From contig NZ_JNFG01000199.1 of the NCBI RefSeq assembly GCF_000729995.1, forward strand, positions 620,001-684,000: a stretch of DNA of 64,000 nucleotides, written 5' to 3'. Both the position numbers and the translations under genes were made by a program. Positions 54,497 through 63,832 of this stretch are shown one piece after another. The stretch comes from Caballeronia sordidicola (GTDB taxonomy: Bacteria > Pseudomonadota > Gammaproteobacteria > Burkholderiales > Burkholderiaceae). Under the pieces are notes generated by a model that ran no database searches, was not told the origin of the DNA, and was given only the letters and a program-made list of their open reading frames with translations. Within the stretch, counting starts at the first letter, position 1. Each line of letters starts with the position of its first letter.

Positions 54497-55633
54497 TCAG
54501 AAAACGAAGTCGAGAACGGCGCTGAACACGTTGGTGCCGCTGCCGAGCTGGAAATTCGGTTGGAGGTTGGTGAACGAGCCTGTCGAATTCGCGGGCAGCC
54601 AAACGTGATCGAATTGAACCTTCAGGTCCATGTTCTTCATGAAGTCCCAGCGCACCCCGGCCGAGATGTCTTTTTGCCCCATGTTGTAGTTCGGAACGAG
54701 GGTGGCGTGTCCGAGCGAATGTGATTCGGAATACGTCAGGAACGGCGTAAACTTGTTGATCCGGTAGCCGCCGGTCACGTAGCCGCTCATATAGCCGGGG
54801 GTGAGCTGGTCGACGGTGACGCGTGCAAGTTCTCCTTGCACGAACCACGGCCCTGGGTCGTAGTCAACGGCCATGCTGTAGACGTTCGCAGGCAGCTTCG
54901 GCTCCAGAACGGCGAGTTTCACATCGGCGTGCAGCAAGCCGAAATGCACGGTGAAATCGCGATATTCAATCGTATCGAACGCGCCCACAATGCCGGTACC
55001 CGTGGTCCTGATCATTCCGGGATTCACGTGAAAAGCGCTATAGCCGTAGAGCACCCGCACCGTGTTGACCACATCGTCGAGGCGAAATCGATACGACAGG
55101 TCGGCGCCGTCGCTATTCGTTATCGGCACGGTGTTATAGACCTCGGCCGGCACGCGTACCCAAGGATTCGCATAGCCCACATCGCGATAGTCGGAGTTCA
55201 GGAACGTCGGCAGTTCGATCCGTCCGATGCGCACGCTGAAGTCCGGTGTGAACGCGTATTTCAGGTTTGCCCACTCAATCTGCGGCACAAACGTATTGTC
55301 GTAACGGTGCTGGGACACGACTTGAACGACCGCGGAGAGCTTGTCGGTAAAGCGGCCAACAAGTTGTACGCCGAGCTTGGTGTCATCGGCGAAGTCGTAG
55401 GTGCGGCTATGTCCGGCGCCGTTTGGCTCGAACGCCGTGCTAATGAAGTCAGCGCTATCGAGACTCGAATGCGTCATCCCAAGCGTTCCGAAGCCGCTTA
55501 GCGTAAACATGCTTGGCGAGGCAGTGGCGTTCGACGCGTCCTCAGCGCGTGCGCTGGTCATACAGGCCAGTGCTATCGCAGTCAGTGATGCGGCGCGCAA
55601 CGACCTCCGCCCGTTACCGAAGCGCTTCTTCAT
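54497..55633 (-). CDS. Outer-membrane porin-like beta-barrel protein
   Basis: 378 aa from the ATG at 55633. Signal peptide (LRAASLTAIALACMTSARA), then many alternating amphipathic strands ending in Phe (SAVLDFVF), the classic outer-membrane insertion signal. Not a trimeric OpcP-type porin; a 'porin-like' family of about 16 strands. First gene of the set with the binding protein and GGDEF/EAL enzyme. A start at 55675 is possible. Confidence 0.85.
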   Translation of the reverse strand: MKKRFGNGRRSLRAASLTAIALACMTSARAEDASNATASPSMFTLSGFGTLGMTHSSLDSADFISTAFEPNGAGHSRTYDFADDTKLGVQLVGRFTDKLSAVVQVVSQHRYDNTFVPQIEWANLKYAFTPDFSVRIGRIELPTFLNSDYRDVGYANPWVRVPAEVYNTVPITNSDGADLSYRFRLDDVVNTVRVLYGYSAFHVNPGMIRTTGTGIVGAFDTIEYRDFTVHFGLLHADVKLAVLEPKLPANVYSMAVDYDPGPWFVQGELARVTVDQLTPGYMSGYVTGGYRINKFTPFLTYSESHSLGHATLVPNYNMGQKDISAGVRWDFMKNMDLKVQFDHVWLPANSTGSFTNLQPNFQLGSGTNVFSAVLDFVF

Positions 55634-55966
55634 GGTATTGCCGGTGATATGCGGAATGAATGAGCGGCGCCACATGACAACCGATGGCCAACCTGCTTTA
55701 GATATTCTGATTAACGGCCGCTGCGATTAAACCTTGAGACCAATGGGCTAAACGGCCTTGACCGCTGTCCTGGTGGTAGGCGCCGTTTGGCGTCCAGGCG
55801 GCGACAGGCGGCGCAGCGCCACCTTTGCGCGATCGGCTGCGTGCACGACTGCGTGCTCGTGAGTCGCCGCGCCAAGGCGGAAAAAAGCCACGGACTCCGT
55901 TAAACGCCGACCCTGTTCTTCCAGCGATTGAGAGGCCGCCGCCGCTTCTTCGACCCACTCAGCGAA
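55634..55966. other. Gap between cheV and the porin gene
   Basis: 333 bases holding the porin promoter (minus strand) and the end of the cheV transcript. No gene supported; the small minus-strand frame at 55698-55958 is Arg/Ser-rich and unconvincing. Confidence 0.5.
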
Positions 55967-56932
55967 TCAGGCTGCGACGGCATGCCCCAGCGTTTCACGC
56001 AACACCGTGGCTAGCTCGTGCGCGACGAACTTGGAGATATACGCATCGGCGCCGACTTTTCTCACGTGTTCCTCATTGGCAGATCCCGACAACGAAGAAT
56101 GGATGACGACCGGGATCGATCGCAGCGCGGCGTTACCCTTGATCTTGCGAGTCAAGGTGAAGCCGTCCATTTCCGGCATCTCGAGGTCCGTTAAAACGAG
56201 TGCGATTTCGTCACTTACCGCGCGCCCCGATGCATGTGCGCGTTTTTCCGCCGCGTCCAGCATGTTCCATGCTTCGAGCCCCGTTTTCGCCATGATGAAC
56301 GGCAAGCCCATTGCAGTGAGACTCTGCTCAATCAAGCTGCGCGCTACACCCGAATCATCGGCCGCGAGAATCTTGGCGCCACGCGCAATATTGACGCGGC
56401 CGACGCTAGCCTCAGTAATATCAGGCTCGCTTCCCGGAAGCACGTCGCGCAAAATCTGCTCGACGTCGAGCAGTTGAGCCAGACGCGAGCCGTCTACGTT
56501 TCCATCGAGACGTGCGATGCTGGTCACGGTCTTTCCGCTCGAATGCGCTTCCGCAGACAGCACCTGATCCCACTCAAGGCGGACGATGTCATCGACCTCT
56601 TCAACCGCAAACCCCTGGGTCGTCCTGGCAAACTCAGTGACGAGCAAGATCCGTGGTTTCCCCCTCGGTGTACAACCCGTCAGCCTAGGCAAGTCAATGA
56701 CAGGAATGATTTGCCCGCGAATATCAGCAATGCCGAGGATATTGTCCGATGCGCCTGCGATGACCGTAAAGGCAGGCATCTCGATGATCTCCCGAACCTT
56801 GAACACGTTGATGCCGTAAAGTTCGCGTTGCGTCGAGTTCGGTGCTTCGCCAAGGCGGAACAGGAGCAGTTCGAAGCGGTTGTTTCCGGCCAGGTTGGTC
56901 CGCTGCTCAACATCATGCTGGGAACTACTCAT
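55967..56932 (-). CDS. cheV: CheV-type chemotaxis coupling protein
   Basis: 321 aa. CheW-like domain (about 20-165: FELLLFRLG, YGINVFKVREI, GIADIRGQIIPVIDLP) and a receiver domain (about 187-318) with Asp192-Asp193, phosphorylation site Asp249 (LTDLEMPEMDGF), Ser280 and Lys301. It links receptors to CheA and is phosphorylated in adaptation. The ATG at 56932 has GAGGCG upstream. Away from the main chemotaxis operon, opposite an orphan fliM. Confidence 0.93.
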   Translation of the reverse strand: MSSSQHDVEQRTNLAGNNRFELLLFRLGEAPNSTQRELYGINVFKVREIIEMPAFTVIAGASDNILGIADIRGQIIPVIDLPRLTGCTPRGKPRILLVTEFARTTQGFAVEEVDDIVRLEWDQVLSAEAHSSGKTVTSIARLDGNVDGSRLAQLLDVEQILRDVLPGSEPDITEASVGRVNIARGAKILAADDSGVARSLIEQSLTAMGLPFIMAKTGLEAWNMLDAAEKRAHASGRAVSDEIALVLTDLEMPEMDGFTLTRKIKGNAALRSIPVVIHSSLSGSANEEHVRKVGADAYISKFVAHELATVLRETLGHAVAA

Positions 56933-57496
56933 CTGATTCGCCTCGATTCTGTGCAGCATGACCGATTGTTCGGAGCACGCTTCGATATAGTTGATGACGC
57001 AGCTTTCTTCTCCGGCTGCAAACAGGCTGCAAACAGGCTGCGCAAGGTGCGGATCCGCAAGCCGACGATGCGTTCCGTAAGCAAGCGCTGGTCGAACTTC
57101 GAATTCTATTGTTCAGACGTTTGTCGCTTAGCCATCGCTTCATATGTGTTAACGACACATAGTTCGCCAGCTTGATTTTTGATTTTCTCAAGACCCCTAA
57201 GGTATTCCCTATAAGGCACGCTTGAAGGTTGGGCGTCTGCTTGTCCGCCATGCCCACGTATTTCCGCCAAGCGGAGCGCAACACCCGCATAGGAGCCCAA
57301 GTCGGTGAACTGAGCCACAATCGCGCCTCTCTTTGCGGCCTTGCAATCCCTGCACTAGGCTAAGCTTGGCTTACGCTGCAAATGAAGGACCGCCAGCGTA
57401 TTGAATTAAGAACGTGCTGCAAAAGGGACCTGCCTTACCCCGAAGCGACAAAGTACCGTTTTAGAAAATCGCGACCAATCAGATCAAAGGGCGGGA
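56933..57496. other. Divergent region between cheV and fliM-like genes
   Basis: 564 bases. Contains an 11-base tandem repeat, GGCTGCAAACA, at 57014-57035 with a partial third copy. A possible small minus-strand gene (57106-57318) is listed separately. Confidence 0.5.
57106..57318 (-). CDS. Possible small protein upstream of cheV
   Basis: 70 aa from a GTG at 57318 with AGAGGCG 5 bases upstream. The sequence (MAQFTDLGSYAGVALRLAEIRG) is helical, without a known domain. Same direction as cheV; may be a leader gene of its operon. A competing frame at 56925-57320 is Arg/Ser-rich and rejected. Confidence 0.4.
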   Translation of the reverse strand: MAQFTDLGSYAGVALRLAEIRGHGGQADAQPSSVPYREYLRGLEKIKNQAGELCVVNTYEAMAKRQTSEQ

Positions 57497-58495
57497 ATGG
57501 GCCACGAAGAATTCATGTCGCAGGAGGAGGTCGATGCGCTGTTGAAGGGCGTCACCGGCGAGACCGACACGGTTGTCGAGCAAACCTCTTCGTCGGTCCC
57601 ACGCCCCTACAATCTGTCCGCCCAGGAGCGTATAGTCCGGGGCCGGATGGCAGGCCTTGAAATTATCAACGATCGCTTCGCTCGCCTCCTGCGCGGCGGG
57701 ATCTTTCATTTGATGCGCCGCACCGCAGAGATATCGGTCGGAGCGATCAAGGTTCAAAAGTACAGCGAATTTACGCGCAACCTCCCCATTCCGACCAACC
57801 TGAATCTAGTGCATGTCAAACCGCTGCGCGGTACCGCGCTCTTTGTGTTTGACCCGAATCTGGTGTTCTTCGTGGTAGATAACCTGTTTGGTGGCGACGG
57901 GCGGTTTCACGTTCGTGTAGAGGGGCGCGAGTTCACCGCTACTGAACAGCGCATCATTGGCAAACTGCTCGACGTGGTTTTTGAACACTATATGGCCTCG
58001 TGGATGAACGTACGCCCCCTGACCCTGGAATACGTTCGATCAGAGATGCATACGCAGTTCGCGAACGTGGCGACACCCAATGAGATCGTCATTGTCACCG
58101 AGTTTTCCATCGAGTTTGGTACGACCGGAGGAACACTGCACGTTTGCCTGCCGTATTCAATGATCGAGCCCATTCGTGATTTGCTGTTTTCACCGCATCA
58201 GGGAGAGACGCTTGACGTCGACGAGCGATGGGGGCGCGTGCTCGCCACGCAATTGCAGGCGGCCGAGCTCGAGGTGACAGTTGATCTCGTCGACATACCG
58301 ACCACGTTCGAGAAGCTCCTGAGCATGCGCATAGGCGACGTGATTCCGATTAACCTCGGCCAATTCGTCACCGCCAAAGTGGACTCCGTGCCGGTCATGG
58401 AGTGCGGCTATGGAATTTTCAATGGCCAGTACGCGCTACGCGTGAACAAGATGATCGCTTCAGAACAAGCATTGAAAGCGGTGGTGGAATATTAG
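57497..58495 (+). CDS. fliM: FliM-type flagellar motor switch protein, orphan
   Basis: 332 aa. N-terminal CheY-binding peptide (MSQEEVDALLKGV, 7-19), middle domain with LFGGDGRF (the GGXG motif, about 131-138), and a C-terminal SpoA/FliN-like domain (about 250-325). All three FliM parts are present. No FliN, FliG or other flagellar gene is near, so it is probably a second copy; the gene symbol is by family only. Divergent from cheV, 564 bases apart. Confidence 0.88.
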   Translation: MGHEEFMSQEEVDALLKGVTGETDTVVEQTSSSVPRPYNLSAQERIVRGRMAGLEIINDRFARLLRGGIFHLMRRTAEISVGAIKVQKYSEFTRNLPIPTNLNLVHVKPLRGTALFVFDPNLVFFVVDNLFGGDGRFHVRVEGREFTATEQRIIGKLLDVVFEHYMASWMNVRPLTLEYVRSEMHTQFANVATPNEIVIVTEFSIEFGTTGGTLHVCLPYSMIEPIRDLLFSPHQGETLDVDERWGRVLATQLQAAELEVTVDLVDIPTTFEKLLSMRIGDVIPINLGQFVTAKVDSVPVMECGYGIFNGQYALRVNKMIASEQALKAVVEY

Positions 58496-58613
58496 CCCTG
58501 CTGATGGTTCGACGCGTAGAGACTAGCGCGAGGCCTGAGAAGAGCAGCGGCAGGTCAATCTCTAACGGCATTGAAACCATCGACCAGAACGTTCACCCGG
58601 ATCTGACGGGAAT

Positions 58614-59807
58614 TTACGCGGTGCGGCTTCGCGAGGCGTGCTCGTTCAAGGCGTTTGTGAATCTGGCGGGGTCCCAATCCTCGTCAAGTGCGCGTTGCAT
58701 GAGTTCCCGCTGGCTTTCCGGCGCCAGCCCGCCGGCCGGTGGGTTCCGGTCGAGGTCGGTAGGGAACGGGTATCCCTCAGCGCAGGATGCAATTGCCGCA
58801 GTGGCTTCGGCGCCACTCATTCGCCCCAGCGCGCGGCGCTCGCGCAATACCGGATAGACCGCCTCGCACATACTTCTACGGTCGAGCACTTCCATCGCCC
58901 GGCCATATGCAGACGAGACTTGCAGGAGATTGGCCATGCGCTGAACGTCCGCGGTGCGATTGGCCCCCGCCGCATGAAACAGCGCGGGATTGAAAAACAC
59001 GGCATCGCCCTTCGAGAGTGGCAGTTGGACGAAGTGCTCCTCGAAGTATTCGCGGAAATCTGAACGCCGCCATGCGAGGTATCCCTCGGCATATCGCTGT
59101 GAATACGGCAGGAGTTTTGTCGGCCCGCTTTCGACCGGCATATCGGTGTGTGCCACCGCCCCCTGCAAGGTAAGAAAGGCGGACATCCGGTGCACGTGCG
59201 CGGGATAACGTTCAGCAGCGCTTACAGTCTGGAAACCAAGGTGATAGTCGCGATGTGCCTGTTGAGCATCGCCGCCGGGCCGAACCACATTGACCTGCGA
59301 TGTCATCTGGTAACACGGGCCGAGCCACGCTTCCGACACGGCCAAAAGCATCCGGTTCGAGAAATAATCTGCGAATACGGCCGGCGCCCGAAGGCAGAGC
59401 TTTTCTTGCGCGTTCCAGATCCGGTCATTTGCGCCTGCCTTGGCGAAATGATCCGCGGCACCTGCGCCCTGCTCTTTCTCACTCCGGATAATGGCGTCGA
59501 AGACGGCCGTGGTGGCATCGACGGATCGCGTGTCAGCGAACGCCCGATTGAGCACCAGCACCCCCGCACCATCCCGAAGCACGCGTGCCCATTCCGCCTC
59601 CAACTGCGCGCGGCCGGACGCGTCGCCAATGACACCATCGAGCTGATCACAGTCGTATACGGGGATCCCCTGCCTGACGTCCGCCGCATAACGCGGCGGA
59701 CACTCGTCGTCCGCTTTGAGCTGCTCCACGAATTCGTTGAGGGAGCAATCACGTTCGCTAAACCACTGCGGCCCGCAATTCGCGGCGCTTCCCTGGCTCT
59801 GTTTCAT
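58614..59807 (-). CDS. Phytanoyl-CoA dioxygenase (PhyH) family protein
   Basis: 397 aa Fe(II)/2-oxoglutarate dioxygenase. Iron ligands His185 and Asp187 (AHRDYH) and His278 (ALFHAAGANRT); Arg284 is the likely 2-oxoglutarate clamp. The ATG at 59807 has GGAGGG upstream; the frame extends to 59861. Substrate unknown. Divergent from a LacI-type regulator, so probably controlled by a sugar-like ligand. Confidence 0.88.
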   Translation of the reverse strand: MKQSQGSAANCGPQWFSERDCSLNEFVEQLKADDECPPRYAADVRQGIPVYDCDQLDGVIGDASGRAQLEAEWARVLRDGAGVLVLNRAFADTRSVDATTAVFDAIIRSEKEQGAGAADHFAKAGANDRIWNAQEKLCLRAPAVFADYFSNRMLLAVSEAWLGPCYQMTSQVNVVRPGGDAQQAHRDYHLGFQTVSAAERYPAHVHRMSAFLTLQGAVAHTDMPVESGPTKLLPYSQRYAEGYLAWRRSDFREYFEEHFVQLPLSKGDAVFFNPALFHAAGANRTADVQRMANLLQVSSAYGRAMEVLDRRSMCEAVYPVLRERRALGRMSGAEATAAIASCAEGYPFPTDLDRNPPAGGLAPESQRELMQRALDEDWDPARFTNALNEHASRSRTA

Positions 59808-59867
59808 ATGCCCTCCACTGTGAAGCGAGCATAGCGTCCAAAGCTGACATGCGGTTATCATAAAACC

Positions 59868-59887
59868 ATCAAAAACACATCAAAAAC
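59868..59887. promoter_or_regulatory. Direct repeat ATCAAAAAC in the PhyH/LacI gap
   Basis: ATCAAAAAC at 59868 and 59879, 11 bases apart, beside the imperfect dyad GGTT..AACC at 59853-59867. A candidate LacI-family site, not proven. Confidence 0.35.
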
Positions 59888-59899
59888 GGAAACGCAGGC

Positions 59900-60940
59900 A
59901 TGGCACACCGCTTTCTGATCAAGGAGATAGCTCTCCAGTCCGGCGTCGGGGTGGCAACGGTCGACCGCGTGCTCAATGGACGTGCACACGTTCGTGAACA
60001 CACACGCAAGCGCGTCGAACAAGCTATCAAGGAGCTCGAAAAGCAGGAGCTGCAGTTGGCGACCATAGGGCGAAAGCTCATGATCGACGTGATCGTTGAA
60101 GCTCCTGCACGCTTTGCTGACGAGATCAAGGACGCGCTTGAAACGGAACTGACGGGGATGCACCCGGTAGTCGTCCGGCCGCGATTCCTGATGCGGGAAA
60201 CGATGACAACGGCTGAGGTCGTCGAAGCGCTTCAATCGATTGCACGTCGAGGAAGCCACGGCGTTGTCCTGAAGGCGCGCGATGTTCCCGAGATTGCCGA
60301 TGCAATAGGCGATCTCCAACGTCGCGGCATTCCGGTCATCACGATCTTCACCGATATCCCGTTGTCCGGACGTGTCGCCTATGCGGGGCTGGACAATCGA
60401 GTCGCCGGCGCCACTGCTGCCTATCTTGTTGCGCAGTGGCTCGGCCCACGGACTGGCAACGTCTTGATAACCATGAGCGATGAGCGGTTCAGGGGCGAGG
60501 AGGAACGCGAAATAAGCTTTCGACGCGCGTTGCGAACCCGCTATCCGCAGCTTACGTTGATTGATGCCAGTGGCGGCCACGGCCTTGACACATCCACTGA
60601 AAAGCGAGTGCTCGATGTCCTCGCCACAGACAGCAAAATAGCCGCGGTCTACTCCATGGGAGGAGGAAACGCCGCCATTCTCCGTGCACTCGAAGCACAA
60701 CAGCAATCTCCGATCTGCTTTATCGGGCACGACCTGGATCGAGACAACGTGCGTCTGTTGCGCGAAGGTAAGCTGCAGGCAATTCTTCATCACGATCTGC
60801 GTCAGGACATGCGCTCAGCGTGCCAACACATCATCTGTTTCCACAAACTCCTGCCGGCGTCGGCCGTGTCGCCGTCTTCATCGGTTGTTGTCGTCACGCC
60901 CGAGAATATTCCGGAGCATATAGCGAGCCGGTTTCGTTGA
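59900..60940 (+). CDS. LacI-family transcriptional regulator
   Basis: 346 aa. N-terminal HTH (LIKEIALQSGVGVATVDRVLNGRAHVREHTRKRVEQAI, about 6-43), then a periplasmic-binding-protein-like effector domain of the type-4 class (Peripla_BP_4; e.g. GIPVITIFTDIP, VYSMGGGNAAI), which usually binds sugars or cyclitols. Divergent from the PhyH-type dioxygenase gene. Confidence 0.9.
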   Translation: MAHRFLIKEIALQSGVGVATVDRVLNGRAHVREHTRKRVEQAIKELEKQELQLATIGRKLMIDVIVEAPARFADEIKDALETELTGMHPVVVRPRFLMRETMTTAEVVEALQSIARRGSHGVVLKARDVPEIADAIGDLQRRGIPVITIFTDIPLSGRVAYAGLDNRVAGATAAYLVAQWLGPRTGNVLITMSDERFRGEEEREISFRRALRTRYPQLTLIDASGGHGLDTSTEKRVLDVLATDSKIAAVYSMGGGNAAILRALEAQQQSPICFIGHDLDRDNVRLLREGKLQAILHHDLRQDMRSACQHIICFHKLLPASAVSPSSSVVVVTPENIPEHIASRFR

Positions 60941-61078
60941 TAACGACGTTAGTGCAGGCGCTGCAAGCCGGCGTGATCCGAGTTGGCTTCGAAATAAACC
61001 CGGTCGGGTTGCCCGTGCGGTTGTCACCGTGCGATGCAGTATGCCCAGACACGCATGATCATTCCAGCAGCCGAAATG

Positions 61079-63832
61079 CTAACGCGCCATCGACGGTGCG
61101 GTGACTTCGGCCACCGATGCGGCCACTGAGGCAGCATCAGGCGCCACGTGAGACAGCTTCATCATGCGCGGCTGAAGCAGCAACGCAACGAGCCCGCTCC
61201 AGCCAGTCTGATGCGAAGCGCCGACACCGCGTCCGTTGTCGCCATGAAAGTATTCATGGAACAGGACGAGATCCTGCGAACGCGGGTCGGACTGCAGCAT
61301 TGGATAGGCCGCCATGACGGGCCGCACGCCGTTTGCATCCTTGAGAAAGAGTGTGGTGACGCGCCGCGCGAGATCGTCAGCAATCTCGCTCAGTGAACAG
61401 CTGTTGCCCGATCCCGTCGGATATTCGACGCGAAACTCATCGCCGTAGTAGCGATGGAACTCATACAGCGACTCAATCAGCAAGTAGTTGACCGGCATCC
61501 AGATTGGCCCGCGCCAGTTCGAATTGCCGCCGAACGAACGCGAATCCGATTCCCCTGGTTCGTATTTGATGCAGAAGCTCGTGCCGTCATGGTCGAAGAG
61601 GTACGGTGCATCGAGATGGACGCGGGACAAAGCCCGCACGCCGTGCTCGGAGAGAAACTCGTCTTCATCGAGCGCGCGCTGCAGCAGCGCTTTCATCCGG
61701 TGTCCGCGCAACATCGACAGCAGCGTGGTGTTGCCCTTCCCGGGTTCGGTCCAGCGCGACACCAGCTTTGCCAGGTTCGGCCGATGTTCAAGGAACCACG
61801 CCAGCCGTTCGCGCAATCCCGGCAGATGGCCGTACACCCGCTCCTCGAGCACGTGAACGGCGAAGAGCGGAATCAGCCCGACAATCGAACGAATGCGCAT
61901 GGGCACACGGGTACCGTCCGGAAGGCGCAATACGTCATAGAAAAATTCGTCTTGTTCTTCCCATAACCCGGTGCTGCAGCCTTCGCTGCAACTGACCGCT
62001 TCAGCGATATACAGAAAATGCTCGAAGAACTTCACTGCGATTTCCACATACGCGTTGTTCGTCATCGCCAGTTCGAGCCCGATCTGCATCAGGTCGAGCG
62101 CGTAGGAGGCCATCCATGCCGTGCCATCGGCCTGATCGATGTGGCCACCGGTCGGTAGCGGCGAAGACCGGTCGAAGATGCCCACGTTATCGAGCCCGAG
62201 AAAACCGCCCTGAAAAATGTTGCGGTCATCGGCGTCCTTGCGGTTGACCCACCACGAGAAATTGAGCAGCAGCTTGTGGAACATGACTTCGAGAAACGCG
62301 TGATCGCCAACGCCCGTCACCTCGCGGTCGAGTTCGTACACACGCCATGTAGCCCACGCATGAACCGGTGGATTCGCGTCGCCGAACGCCCACTCGTAGG
62401 CAGGCAATTGCCCGTTCGGATGCATGTAGCGCTCCTTCACGAGCAGCAGCAATTGCTGCTTCGCGAAGTCGGGATCGATCATGGCGAACGCAGCCGCATG
62501 AAATGCGAGGTCCCACGACGCGTACCAGGGGTACTCCCACTTGTCGGGCATCGACACGATGTCGCCATTGCACATGTGCCGCCAGTCCGCGTTGCGCCCG
62601 CGCCTGCGTGCTCTCGGTGGCGTCGGCTGGCCGGGGTCACCATCGTGCCAGCGCGTCACGTCGAACTGGTAGTACTGCTTCGACCACAGCATGCCGGCTA
62701 GCGCCTGACGCTGTACAAGCCGTGCATCGGCATCGGCAATGTCGTGCTGAAGCGCCGCATAGAATTCATCGGCCTCCGCTTGCCGGCGCGCGAAGAGCGC
62801 TTCCATGTCGAGCGGCACGGCATCCGGAGCCGAAGACGATTCTGGACGCCAGCGCAAATACAGCACCGAGCGCTCATGAGGCGCGAGCTCCAGGTGCACA
62901 TGCGCAGCGGCGCGAGTGCCCCTGTCGCGCCGGATTGCCTGCTCGTCGCCGTCGATAAGGTAGTCGTTGATGCCGTCCTTGAATGGCCCGGGCCCCGCTC
63001 CATCGAAGCCGAAAATGCGGCGCATATTCGTTTCGTTTTCGCAGAAGAGCCACTCGATTGGCTGCTGCGCCGCAGCCGTCACGATCATCGTTCCCAGCGC
63101 GGGGTTACGTGCAATGACACGTGCGCCCTCCCGTGCATTCGGCTCCAGTTTGAGCGACGGCTTGCCGGGCTTGCCCGACCACGCCCATCTGTTGCGCGCC
63201 CAGAATTGCGGCAACACATGAAGCGCCGCGCGGTGATCCGCACGGTTTTCGACAGTAACGCGCATCACGATATCGTCGGGTGTGTGCTTCGCGTACTCGA
63301 TGCAGATATCGAAGTAGCGGTTATCGTCGAACACGCCTGTATCGAGGATTTCATATTCGGGCTGATCGGCGCCGCGCCGCCTGTTTTCGTCGATCAGGTC
63401 CTGGTAAGGGAATGCGTAATGAGGATACCTGTACAACATCTTCATGTACGAATGCGTCGGCGTGCCGTCGAGATAGAAGTAAAGCTCCTTTACGTCCTCG
63501 CCGTGATTCCCCTGTTCATTCGTCAACCCGAAGAGCCGTTCCTTGATGATCGGATCGTGCCCGTTCCAGAGCGCAAGCGATACGCACCAGTCGAGCGGGT
63601 CGTTGCCGAACCCGGCAATGCCGTCCTCACCCCAGCGGTACATGCGGCTGCGCGCATGATCGTGTGGAAAGTAGTCCCATGCGGTGCCGTATTCGCTGTA
63701 GTCCTCGCGAACAGTGCCCCATTGCCGCTCGCTCAAATACGGTCCCCAGCGGCGCCATTGGTCGAGTTCCGGACCGTGAAGCCGGGCGCCTTCCTTCGAC
63801 TGGAGAAGATTGACTGCGCGTAGCGGTTGCAT
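61079..63832 (-). CDS. GH63-like glucosidase (MGH1-type glycoside hydrolase)
   Basis: 917 aa cytoplasmic (alpha/alpha)6-barrel enzyme; no signal peptide. SDSRSFGGNSNWRGPIWMPVN (near residue 780) and WYASWDLAFHAAAFAM (near 440) are the MGH1/GH63 catalytic-core motifs; Asp in WDLAFHA is the likely acid. Related proteins cleave glucosylglycerate, mannosylglycerate or trehalose-like sugars; the substrate is not readable. ATG at 63832 behind GGGAGA. Not obviously in an operon; a 139-base gap separates it from the convergent LacI gene. Confidence 0.88.
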   Translation of the reverse strand: MQPLRAVNLLQSKEGARLHGPELDQWRRWGPYLSERQWGTVREDYSEYGTAWDYFPHDHARSRMYRWGEDGIAGFGNDPLDWCVSLALWNGHDPIIKERLFGLTNEQGNHGEDVKELYFYLDGTPTHSYMKMLYRYPHYAFPYQDLIDENRRRGADQPEYEILDTGVFDDNRYFDICIEYAKHTPDDIVMRVTVENRADHRAALHVLPQFWARNRWAWSGKPGKPSLKLEPNAREGARVIARNPALGTMIVTAAAQQPIEWLFCENETNMRRIFGFDGAGPGPFKDGINDYLIDGDEQAIRRDRGTRAAAHVHLELAPHERSVLYLRWRPESSSAPDAVPLDMEALFARRQAEADEFYAALQHDIADADARLVQRQALAGMLWSKQYYQFDVTRWHDGDPGQPTPPRARRRGRNADWRHMCNGDIVSMPDKWEYPWYASWDLAFHAAAFAMIDPDFAKQQLLLLVKERYMHPNGQLPAYEWAFGDANPPVHAWATWRVYELDREVTGVGDHAFLEVMFHKLLLNFSWWVNRKDADDRNIFQGGFLGLDNVGIFDRSSPLPTGGHIDQADGTAWMASYALDLMQIGLELAMTNNAYVEIAVKFFEHFLYIAEAVSCSEGCSTGLWEEQDEFFYDVLRLPDGTRVPMRIRSIVGLIPLFAVHVLEERVYGHLPGLRERLAWFLEHRPNLAKLVSRWTEPGKGNTTLLSMLRGHRMKALLQRALDEDEFLSEHGVRALSRVHLDAPYLFDHDGTSFCIKYEPGESDSRSFGGNSNWRGPIWMPVNYLLIESLYEFHRYYGDEFRVEYPTGSGNSCSLSEIADDLARRVTTLFLKDANGVRPVMAAYPMLQSDPRSQDLVLFHEYFHGDNGRGVGASHQTGWSGLVALLLQPRMMKLSHVAPDAASVAASVAEVTAPSMAR

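Noticed and set aside
56925..57320. 131-codon minus-strand frame upstream of cheV
   Set aside because: Arg/Ser/Cys-rich composition and overlap with the cheV start; the alternative frame at 57106-57318 has a ribosome site.
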